A stretch of DNA of 5,017 nucleotides, from contig DCKW01000101.1 of assembly GCA_002320485.1 (NCBI GenBank), positions 1 through 5,017 of the forward strand, written 5' to 3'. Positions within the stretch are counted from its first letter, which is position 1. Each line of letters opens with the position of its first letter. Below are positions 1-4,536 of the stretch, piece by piece. The notes below the pieces were generated by a model. The model was not told the DNA's origin, did no database searches, and worked only from the letters and a program-made list of their open reading frames with translations. This stretch comes from Micavibrio sp. UBA1664 (GTDB lineage: Bacteria; Pseudomonadota; Alphaproteobacteria; Micavibrionales; UBA1664). The position numbers and the translations under genes were made by a program.

Positions 1-402
1 GTTGACCTGCACGTTGCCAAGATGCGGGAAGGCATAGGCCTCCAGCGTCCTGATCCATTGCTGCTCGTGCTTCTCGTTGCGCCAGGTCGCGCGATGCTGG
101 GCGAGTACCTTGGCGGCAGCTTCCCGGAATGTGGGAATGCCTTCCGCTTTCCGGCGCTCGAACAGCGGGTCTAAGCCAAGTTCGACCCAGGTCCTAACCT
201 CGCGTGCCCGCTCGCGCGCAGTCGCCAGCGATATCTTCGATGCGCTTCCCAGACCGAAATCGCGGCGATTGCCGTTTTTCTGCACCCGGACCATCCAGCT
301 CTTCGTGCCGGACGACTTCACCACGAGGTACAGCCCGTCGCCATCGCCTAATTTACCGGGTCTGGTGGCGGCCTTTACCGCTGTTGCCGAAAGCTTACCC
401 AT
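1..402 (-). CDS. int: Tyrosine recombinase / P4-type integrase, N-terminal part (runs off the window)
   Basis: Reading from an ATG at 402 down to base 1 gives 134 uninterrupted codons with no stop, so the C-terminal part lies beyond the window. Residues about 1-85 match the arm-DNA-binding domain (DUF4102 type) of P4-like integrases: an opening MGKLSATAVKAA, the hallmark GDGDGLYLVV at 19-28, a SGTKSW turn at 31-36, a basic strand ending in GLG at 50-52, and an ARERARE helix ending in GLDP at 76-79. Residues from about 91 (TFREAAAKVL) begin the SAM-like core-binding domain. The catalytic domain with its R-H-R-Y residues is not in view, so activity cannot be judged. A GGGAG at 418-414 lies 11 bases before the ATG and may serve as ribosome binding site. 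Family knowledge: such integrases insert islands, ICEs and prophages into tRNA 3' ends, and here a tRNA-Ser lies directly upstream. G+C is about 60%, well above the neighbouring operon, which fits acquired DNA. Confidence 0.93.
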   Translation of the reverse strand, partial: MGKLSATAVKAATRPGKLGDGDGLYLVVKSSGTKSWMVRVQKNGNRRDFGLGSASKISLATARERAREVRTWVELGLDPLFERRKAEGIPTFREAAAKVLAQHRATWRNEKHEQQWIRTLEAYAFPHLGNVQVN

Positions 403-414
403 GGCTTCAAATTC

Positions 415-433
415 TCCCACATTTATTCCCACA
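415..433 (-). repeat. Two direct TGTGGGA repeats, 12-base period, overlapping the integrase ribosome binding site
   Basis: On the minus strand TGTGGGA occurs at 433-427 and again at 421-415, starting 12 bases apart and separated by ATAAA. A third copy lies in the opposite orientation at 469-475. Short direct repeats of this kind just upstream of an integrase gene are typical of integrase arm-type binding sites. The second copy includes the GGGAG that would be the integrase ribosome binding site, so a bound integrase could also repress its own gene; that part is inference. Confidence 0.5.
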
Positions 434-442
434 AATCCAATC

Positions 443-455
443 GGACAGCGATGGA
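443..455. repeat. Third, short degenerate copy of the acceptor-end motif
   Basis: GGACAGCGATGGA here matches the tRNA acceptor/T-stem stretch GGACAGGGTGGGA at 553-565 in 10 of 13 positions, and the copy at 463-475 also in 10 of 13. The first six bases GGACAG are identical in all three. It starts 20 bases before the second copy. Alone it would be weak; with the stronger neighbour it suggests a repeated recombinase recognition motif. Confidence 0.35.
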
Positions 456-462
456 TGAGCAG

Positions 463-481
463 GGACAGTGTGGGACCCGAA
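463..481 (-). repeat. Degenerate copy of the tRNA-Ser 3' end (acceptor strand and T-arm)
   Basis: Bases 463-481 match tRNA bases 553-571 in 16 of 19 positions without gaps, at an offset of exactly 90 bases, which is also the length of the tRNA gene. Identity covers the 3' acceptor strand and part of the T-stem and T-loop, then decays. It lacks an encoded CCA, its T-stem would not pair well and its T-loop departs from the consensus, so it is not a working tRNA end. A relic or secondary attachment site is the likeliest reading. Confidence 0.55.
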
Positions 482-483
482 TC

Positions 484-520
484 ACCTGATAAGCCGCGCA
501 AATGCTTGGCTTTTTCAGGT
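484..520. repeat. Imperfect inverted repeat between the degenerate att copy and the tRNA
   Basis: ACCTGA at 484-489 pairs with TCAGGT at 515-520, and AAGCC at 491-495 pairs with GGCTT at 508-512, giving 11 base pairs with a small asymmetric internal loop (490 against 513-514) and a 12-base terminal loop. On the minus strand no T-run follows, so it does not read as a terminator for the tRNA. It could be a protein-binding site of the recombination region, or chance. Confidence 0.35.
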
Positions 521-548
521 CATCGGCGGAAAATGAGGGAAAGGGTGG

Positions 549-571
549 TGGCGGACAGGGTGGGATTCGAA
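549..571 (-). other. Putative att site within the tRNA-Ser 3' end
   Basis: P4-type integrases usually recombine within the T-arm to acceptor segment, so that the inserted element rebuilds the tRNA 3' end. The integrase begins 146 bases beyond this end and is transcribed away from the tRNA, the usual layout for an element occupying this site. The segment re-occurring in degenerate form at 463-481 is the same part. The exact crossover and the second att copy cannot be seen, because the far end of the element lies outside the window. Boundaries are approximate. Confidence 0.5.
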
Positions 572-638
572 CCCACGAAGGGCTTGCACCCTTGCCGGTT
601 TTCAAGACCGGTGCATTCAACCGCTCTGCCAACTGTCC
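549..638 (-). tRNA. tRNA-Ser (anticodon UGA), complete, CCA encoded
   Basis: The minus strand folds as a class II tRNA of 90 bases. The 5' acceptor strand GGACAGT is at 638-632, the D-stem GCA/TGC at 629-627 and 615-613, the anticodon stem CCGGT/ACCGG at 611-607 and 599-595 around loop CTTGAAA, with anticodon TGA at 604-602. The long variable arm AAGGG/CCCTT (593-589, 582-578) is the serine hallmark. The T-arm GTGGG/CCCAC encloses TTCGAAT at 571-565, followed by acceptor strand CCTGTCC, discriminator G552 and encoded CCA 551-549. The tRNA reads UCA and, by wobble, other UCN serine codons. Oddity: position 7 (T632) faces position 66 (C559), a mismatch at the base of the acceptor stem; the other six acceptor pairs are Watson-Crick. 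It is the probable integration target of the neighbouring element. Confidence 0.97.
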
Positions 639-671
639 GCAGATGATAAACGTGGTTGATTACAAGAAAGG

Positions 672-700
672 GTTTTATCATCCTTGATCGCGCATGTAAA
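672..700 (-). promoter_or_regulatory. Candidate promoter for tRNA-Ser
   Basis: On the minus strand TTTACA (700-695) and TAAAAC (677-672) are separated by 17 bases, and the -10 box is preceded by TGA, giving an extended -10 (TGn). Transcription would start near 663-665, about 25 bases before the mature tRNA 5' end, a normal leader for processing. The -10 match is moderate (4 of 6), so this is a candidate only. It overlaps the rightward operon promoter. Confidence 0.4.
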
Positions 701-711
701 TTACTTATACT
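684..711 (+). promoter_or_regulatory. Candidate sigma-70 promoter of the mltB-rlpA-dac-tmk-holB operon
   Basis: TTGATC (684-689) and TATACT (706-711) lie 16 bases apart, close to the sigma-70 consensus. Transcription would begin near 717-719, only three to five bases before the mltB ATG at 722, so the mRNA would be almost leaderless. No Shine-Dalgarno sequence precedes that ATG, which agrees with this. Downstream intergenic gaps are too short for clear further promoters, so this one may serve all five genes. Confidence 0.55.
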
Positions 712-721
712 CATATTTATC

Positions 722-1696
722 ATGAAAAAATTCATTCTATTCACATTTGTAACGTTATTTTCAACACTCGCCACCGCACAAGCGGCGGATCAGGCCAGCT
801 TTAATCAGTGGCTCGTTCAATTTAAACAAAAAGCCAAAGCGGACGGTATTTCCCAAGAGACTTTGGATGCGGCGTTCCGTGATGCAAAATATTTACCACG
901 GGTTATTGAGCTGGATCGAAAACAGCCTGAGTCCAAAATGACGTTCGCACAATATCGTGAACGTATTGTTTCAACGCAACGTATTAATCAGGGCCGTCAC
1001 GAGTTTAGAAAACATCGTGCATTACTGGAGGAAATAGGGGCTGCTTATGGTGTCCAGCCGCAATATATTGTGGCTTTATGGGGCATTGAAACCAATTACG
1101 GGACAAATACAGGCGGTTTTGACGTGATTGATTCTCTCGCGACATTGGCGCATGAAGGTCGCCGCCGTGATTTTTTTTCGGATGAGTTGTTAAATGCCTT
1201 GCATATCATTAATGATGACCACATTAGTGCCGATGATATGCAGGGATCGTGGGCCGGTGCCATGGGGCAAAGCCAGTTTATGCCATCAAGCTTCCTAGCC
1301 TACGCGCAAGATTATAATAAAGACGGAAAAAAGGATATCTGGACGACTCAGGCTGATGTTTTCGCATCAGCTGCCAACTATCTGGCACGCTCCGGATGGC
1401 ATGGGGATGAGAAATGGGGACGCCAAGTGCGTATGGCCAACGTTCGTGAATCCGATATCAGTCGTGAAAATAAAAAATCTTTAAATGAATGGTCTCGCCT
1501 TGAGGTTACGCAAATAAACGGGCAGTCCTTACCTGTCGTAGCTGGAATGAAGGCAGGATTGGTTGCGCCGGACGGAACAAGCGGACCAATATATTTGACC
1601 TATCATAATTATGATGTCATCATGAAATGGAACAGGTCAACTTACTTTGCCACATCCGTGGGGTTATTGGCCGACGCAATTGCCGCAGGACAATAA
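722..1696 (+). CDS. mltB: Periplasmic lytic murein transglycosylase, MltB family
   Basis: The 324-residue protein cleaves the MurNAc-GlcNAc bond of peptidoglycan non-hydrolytically, forming 1,6-anhydroMurNAc ends. A signal peptide spans residues 1-21 (MKK, hydrophobic core, cleavage after AQA); no lipobox cysteine is present, so it should be soluble in the periplasm rather than a lipoprotein like E. coli MltB. The SLT_2-type domain shows the catalytic Glu123 in ALWGIETNYG (118-127), the signature WAGAMGQSQFMPSSF (177-191), an EF-hand-like loop with D197, N199, D201 and D205 as in the MltB calcium site, and a closing SVGLLADAI near 312-320. An in-frame TTG at 656 would add 22 residues ahead of the signal peptide and is rejected. 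E. coli MltB has 361 residues, so this is a compact but complete member. It heads the operon. Assignment to a particular MltB subfamily is uncertain. Confidence 0.92.
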   Translation: MKKFILFTFVTLFSTLATAQAADQASFNQWLVQFKQKAKADGISQETLDAAFRDAKYLPRVIELDRKQPESKMTFAQYRERIVSTQRINQGRHEFRKHRALLEEIGAAYGVQPQYIVALWGIETNYGTNTGGFDVIDSLATLAHEGRRRDFFSDELLNALHIINDDHISADDMQGSWAGAMGQSQFMPSSFLAYAQDYNKDGKKDIWTTQADVFASAANYLARSGWHGDEKWGRQVRMANVRESDISRENKKSLNEWSRLEVTQINGQSLPVVAGMKAGLVAPDGTSGPIYLTYHNYDVIMKWNRSTYFATSVGLLADAIAAGQ

Positions 1697-1711
1697 TTAG
1701 AGATAAAATTA

Positions 1712-2758
1712 ATGATGAAAAAAATTGTGTTAAGCGTGATAATGCTATTGGCATTATCGGCTTGTTCCGAATTGGAACTGGGGTCGCATGTTGCAAAATC
1801 AATGCATTTTCCAAGCGATGAAGAGGATTATACCGGTGATTTTAAGGTCGGTAATCCTTATGAGGTGAAAGGGCGTAAATATTATCCTTCCGAGAAATAT
1901 CATAGTAGTGAAGTTGGCGTGGCTTCTTGGTATGGTCCCGGCTTTAACGGAAAACAAACTGCCAACGGCGAAATTTTCAATAAAAATGAACTGACGGCGG
2001 CACATAAAACCTTGCAAATGCCCTCCATAGTTCGTGTAACCAATCTCGAAAATGGAAAATCCATTATTGTTCGTGTTAATGATCGCGGACCGTTTGCAAA
2101 CGACCGTATTATAGATTTATCAGAAAAGGCTGCCGAGGCGATTGACATGAAACGCAAAGGGACTGCACGTGTTAGGGTGGACGTGCTGGAAAAGGAGAGT
2201 AGAATGGTGGCAAGCGCCGCCAAACAGGGATTAAGCACACGCGGCACCGAGCTTGCCCTGAATCGTGGGCAAAAACTGCAAGGTATGACGATGCAGATTG
2301 CGACACCAGTATCTAAACCTAATTCACCGCATAGAATTAGAGTGGCCTCTATTCAGCCGATACAAATCGCACCGCCTACGGCTTCTCAACAAAACGGCTT
2401 TAACCGAATGTTGAATACTCAAATATCACCTGTCAACAATGTGCAAACAAGACCGTTGCAAAAAGTTATTATTGGGAATACGGCGACGCCAAGGATTGCA
2501 AGTAAGCCTGCCAGTGCCTCATCGGGGTCTTATTATGTACAAACAGGGGCGTTTCATAATGAAGATAACGCAATGACTATGAAGATGGCTCTTTATAACG
2601 TTCAAGAGCCGGTTAACATTTATCGTTTGGTTGAAAACGGTACACCTGTTTATAAAGTGAAAATTGGCCCGGTGAGAACAGTTGAAAAGGCTGATGAAAT
2701 CCTTAGACTATTGAACAAACAAGGACGGGCGGCAAAAATGGTTGTCGCTCAAAACTAA
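1712..2758 (+). CDS. rlpA: RlpA septal-ring lipoprotein, endolytic peptidoglycan transglycosylase (DPBB + SPOR)
   Basis: The 348-residue protein has a lipoprotein signal with lipobox LSAC and lipidated Cys18, so it should be anchored in the outer membrane. The double-psi beta-barrel domain spans about 68-158, with GVASWYGPGFNGKQTANGE (69-87), TAAHKTL (95-101) and VNDRGPF (122-128). A Pro/Gln/Asn-rich linker (about 165-270) follows, then a C-terminal SPOR domain (about 272-346, YYVQTGAF at its start) that in this family binds peptide-free glycan at the septum. In Pseudomonas RlpA, Glu120, Asp123 and His131 are the proposed active-site residues; here the aligned positions are E87, N90 and H98, so the Asp is replaced by Asn. 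The gene starts 15 bases after the mltB stop, with a weak AGAG at 1699-1702. A second ATG at 1715 would remove only one residue. Transglycosylase activity is known for some RlpA proteins only; others seem structural. Confidence 0.95.
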   Translation: MMKKIVLSVIMLLALSACSELELGSHVAKSMHFPSDEEDYTGDFKVGNPYEVKGRKYYPSEKYHSSEVGVASWYGPGFNGKQTANGEIFNKNELTAAHKTLQMPSIVRVTNLENGKSIIVRVNDRGPFANDRIIDLSEKAAEAIDMKRKGTARVRVDVLEKESRMVASAAKQGLSTRGTELALNRGQKLQGMTMQIATPVSKPNSPHRIRVASIQPIQIAPPTASQQNGFNRMLNTQISPVNNVQTRPLQKVIIGNTATPRIASKPASASSGSYYVQTGAFHNEDNAMTMKMALYNVQEPVNIYRLVENGTPVYKVKIGPVRTVEKADEILRLLNKQGRAAKMVVAQN

Positions 2759-2764
2759 AACTAT

Positions 2765-2768
2765 AGGA
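2765..2768 (+). promoter_or_regulatory. Ribosome binding site of the carboxypeptidase gene
   Basis: AGGA lies eight bases before the ATG at 2777 in the 18-base gap after the rlpA stop, and supports that start codon. It is one of the two clear Shine-Dalgarno sequences in the operon. Confidence 0.6.
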
Positions 2769-2776
2769 TTTTTTTA

Positions 2777-3901
2777 ATGCGCAAATTATTAATGGCCGTA
2801 CTGCTGAGTGCTTCTTTTATACCTTCTGTAACCCATGCAGCAATGCAAACCTCCGCAAAACAGGCCATTGTTATTGATATGGGAACAGGCATGACGCTGC
2901 TGGAAAAGAATGCAGACGAAAAAATGCCAACCAGCTCTATGAGCAAGGTTATGACCGGCTATATGATATTCGAGGCTTTGAAAAAAGGACGCATTACCAT
3001 GGATTCAGAATTTTCTATTTCTGAAAAGGCATGGCAAAAAGGCGGCTCGAAAATGTTTGTCAATGTGGGCGATAAAGTCAAGGTCGAGGATTTGCTCAAA
3101 GGTTTGATTGTCCAATCGGGGAATGATGCGGCCATCGCACTTGCCGAAGGCTTGAGCGGCGATGAGGACGCATTTGCAGCCGTGATGACTCAAAAGGCCC
3201 GTGAAATCGGCCTCAATAATTCCAATTTTAAAAATGCCAGCGGTTGGCCCGATGCGGATCACTATTCCACTGCACGCGATCTTGCCTTGTTAGCGCAAAA
3301 GCTGATTGTCGACTTTCCGCATGAATACTCATTCTATAGTTTGAAAGAATTCACTTATAATGGAATAACTCAGCCTAACCGCAATCCGTTGCTCTATCGT
3401 GATATGGGCGTTGATGGTATCAAGACAGGGCATACGGATGATGGCGGATACGGCCTAATGGCTTCGGGAGAGCAGGATGGCAGGCGCATTGTTATGGTTG
3501 TTAACGGATTGGAATCGGCACGTGACCGCGCAAATGAATCCGCCCGCCTGATGAGTTGGGCCATGAATGTATTTGAAAATGCAACTATTATCGAAAACGG
3601 TCAAATTCTTGAAAACAGTAAAACACTGTTTGCCAAAACGGCAAGCTTGCCTTTAACGGTTGATCGCGATATTCGTGTGACAGTTCCAAAGGGTGAAAAA
3701 GACAATGTTAAGGTTAATGTAGAATATAATGCCCCGATCGAAGCACCGGTCAAAAAGGGACAGGAAATCGGTAAGGTGAATATCAGTGTCCCGCAAATCG
3801 GCGATTTTAGTGTGCCTTTGGTGGCCGCTGCCGATCTTGAAAAGGCAGGATTCGTCGGTCGTACTTTCGAAAAAATGAAAATGATGATTTCAGGCGAATA
3901 G
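2777..3901 (+). CDS. dacA: D-alanyl-D-alanine carboxypeptidase, PBP5/6 family (peptidase S11)
   Basis: The enzyme removes the terminal D-Ala from peptidoglycan pentapeptides in the periplasm and so limits cross-linking; it is a low-molecular-weight penicillin-binding protein. The 374-residue product carries a signal peptide (cleavage near THA|AMQ, residue 21). All three penicilloyl-serine transferase motifs are present in order and spacing: S54-M-S-K57 with nucleophile Ser54 and Lys57, S114-G-N116, and K216-T-G218. The peptidase domain covers about 24-258. The C-terminal beta-rich PBP5-type domain covers about 277-350, and the tail 352-372 looks like an amphipathic helix for peripheral attachment to the inner membrane, as in E. 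coli PBP5. Lengths fit alphaproteobacterial members. It follows rlpA by 18 bases and precedes tmk by 11. The paralogue letter (dacA, dacC or dacF) cannot be decided from sequence alone; the family and function are secure. Confidence 0.95.
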   Translation: MRKLLMAVLLSASFIPSVTHAAMQTSAKQAIVIDMGTGMTLLEKNADEKMPTSSMSKVMTGYMIFEALKKGRITMDSEFSISEKAWQKGGSKMFVNVGDKVKVEDLLKGLIVQSGNDAAIALAEGLSGDEDAFAAVMTQKAREIGLNNSNFKNASGWPDADHYSTARDLALLAQKLIVDFPHEYSFYSLKEFTYNGITQPNRNPLLYRDMGVDGIKTGHTDDGGYGLMASGEQDGRRIVMVVNGLESARDRANESARLMSWAMNVFENATIIENGQILENSKTLFAKTASLPLTVDRDIRVTVPKGEKDNVKVNVEYNAPIEAPVKKGQEIGKVNISVPQIGDFSVPLVAAADLEKAGFVGRTFEKMKMMISGE

Positions 3902-3911
3902 GATTAATCCT
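3900..3911 (+). promoter_or_regulatory. tmk ribosome binding site inside a perfect 12-base palindrome
   Basis: AGGATTAATCCT is its own reverse complement. It begins within the TAG stop of the carboxypeptidase gene and ends one base before the tmk ATG at 3913. AGGA (3900-3903) is the Shine-Dalgarno sequence, nine bases ahead of the ATG. As RNA it could form only a four-base stem with a four-base loop, so any masking of the site would be weak; chance is a fair explanation for the symmetry. Confidence 0.5.
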
Positions 3912-3912
3912 G

Positions 3913-4536
3913 ATGTTCATTACATTTGAAGGTGGGGAAGGATCGGGAAAAACCACACAAATTGAAATGCTAAAGGCGCACTTTGTCCGTCATGGTCATG
4001 AAGTAATCACCACGAGGGAACCGGGCGGCACACCCGAGGCCGAAAAAATTCGTGATCTTCTCGTTCAGAGAGAGGGCGGAAATTGGACTCCGCTAGCTGA
4101 GGTAATGCTGTTTTTTACCGCTCGCCATATGCATGTTGAAACGAAAATTAAGCCGGCCCTGAGAGAGGGGAGTATTGTTATTTGTGACCGGTTTACCGAT
4201 TCGACAATTGCATATCAGGGATACGGTCACGGATTTGACCTTCAAATTTTGAACGACATTAAGACAATGAGTATCGGAGATTTTGAACCGGATATAACAT
4301 TCATTCTTGATATTGACGTAAAAGACGGACTTGCCCGCGCGGGAAAACGAATGGCAAATCATGATGATGCAACCACAGAAGATCGCTTCGAAAGATTAAA
4401 GACCGATTTCCACGAAAGATTGAGGCAAGGATATTTATCCATTGCTAACCATCATCCGCAACGGTGTATTGTGCTTGATGCTACACAGAATATAGAAGAC
4501 GTGCATTCACAAATTATATCCGCTATACAATTATAA
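3913..4536 (+). CDS. tmk: Thymidylate kinase (dTMP kinase)
   Basis: This cytoplasmic enzyme phosphorylates dTMP to dTDP with ATP, an essential step to dTTP. The 207-residue length is typical. The P-loop GGEGSGKT is at 7-14 with Lys13, followed by Thr15. REPGGT (35-40) belongs to the substrate-binding region. C-D92-R93-F94 with TDST (95-98) is the family DR(Y/F/H) signature, and AYQGYG (100-105) follows it. The flexible LID region lies near 141-157 and has Arg142 and Arg146, while the P-loop lacks an arginine, which fits the E. coli-like type with catalytic arginine supplied by the LID. Its stop codon shares one base with the holB start, so the two genes are probably translated together. The tmk-holB pairing is common in bacteria and links dTTP supply to the replisome. 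Confidence 0.97.
   Translation: MFITFEGGEGSGKTTQIEMLKAHFVRHGHEVITTREPGGTPEAEKIRDLLVQREGGNWTPLAEVMLFFTARHMHVETKIKPALREGSIVICDRFTDSTIAYQGYGHGFDLQILNDIKTMSIGDFEPDITFILDIDVKDGLARAGKRMANHDDATTEDRFERLKTDFHERLRQGYLSIANHHPQRCIVLDATQNIEDVHSQIISAIQL

Larger units (their letters stand above)
403..548. other. Gene-free junction between integrase start and tRNA-Ser 3' end; probable arm and core attachment region
   Basis: These 146 bases separate the integrase ATG from the encoded CCA of the tRNA. I see no credible protein gene on either strand. Instead the stretch is dense in short repeats: two TGTGGGA copies at 415-433 on the minus strand and one on the plus strand at 469-475, two degenerate copies of the acceptor/T-arm motif (443-455 and 463-481), and an imperfect inverted repeat at 484-520. 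The position between an integrase and the 3' end of its presumed target tRNA is where integrase arm sites and excisionase sites normally sit. The function is inferred from position and repeat content. Confidence 0.6.

Noticed and set aside
403..460. Own sigma-70 promoter for the integrase
   Set aside because: Hexamers such as CTGTCC and ATAAAT can be picked on the minus strand but match the consensus poorly. Read-through from the tRNA promoter is as plausible, so none is annotated.
484..520. Rho-independent terminator for tRNA-Ser
   Set aside because: On the minus strand the stem is interrupted and not followed by T residues, so it does not meet terminator criteria.
77..646. Plus-strand open frame of 189 codons across the left end
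   Set aside because: It runs antisense to the integrase and through the tRNA. Its translation shows no family features, while the opposite strand encodes a clear integrase domain. GC-rich antisense frames of this kind are common.
656..721. Upstream TTG start adding 22 residues to the MltB-like protein
   Set aside because: The extension would put a second hydrophobic stretch before a standard MKK signal peptide, would need TTG without a ribosome binding site, and would overlap the promoter at 684-711.
1171..1178. Run of eight T inside mltB as a possible frameshift or slippage site
   Set aside because: The reading frame is intact on both sides (Asp-Phe-Phe-Ser), conserved motifs continue after it, and no alternative frame product or stimulating structure is evident.
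1900..2247. Minus-strand frame of 115 codons inside rlpA
   Set aside because: It lies opposite the well-conserved DPBB domain and has no recognisable features; it is a shadow of rlpA. The other minus-strand frames within mltB, dac and tmk were rejected on the same grounds.
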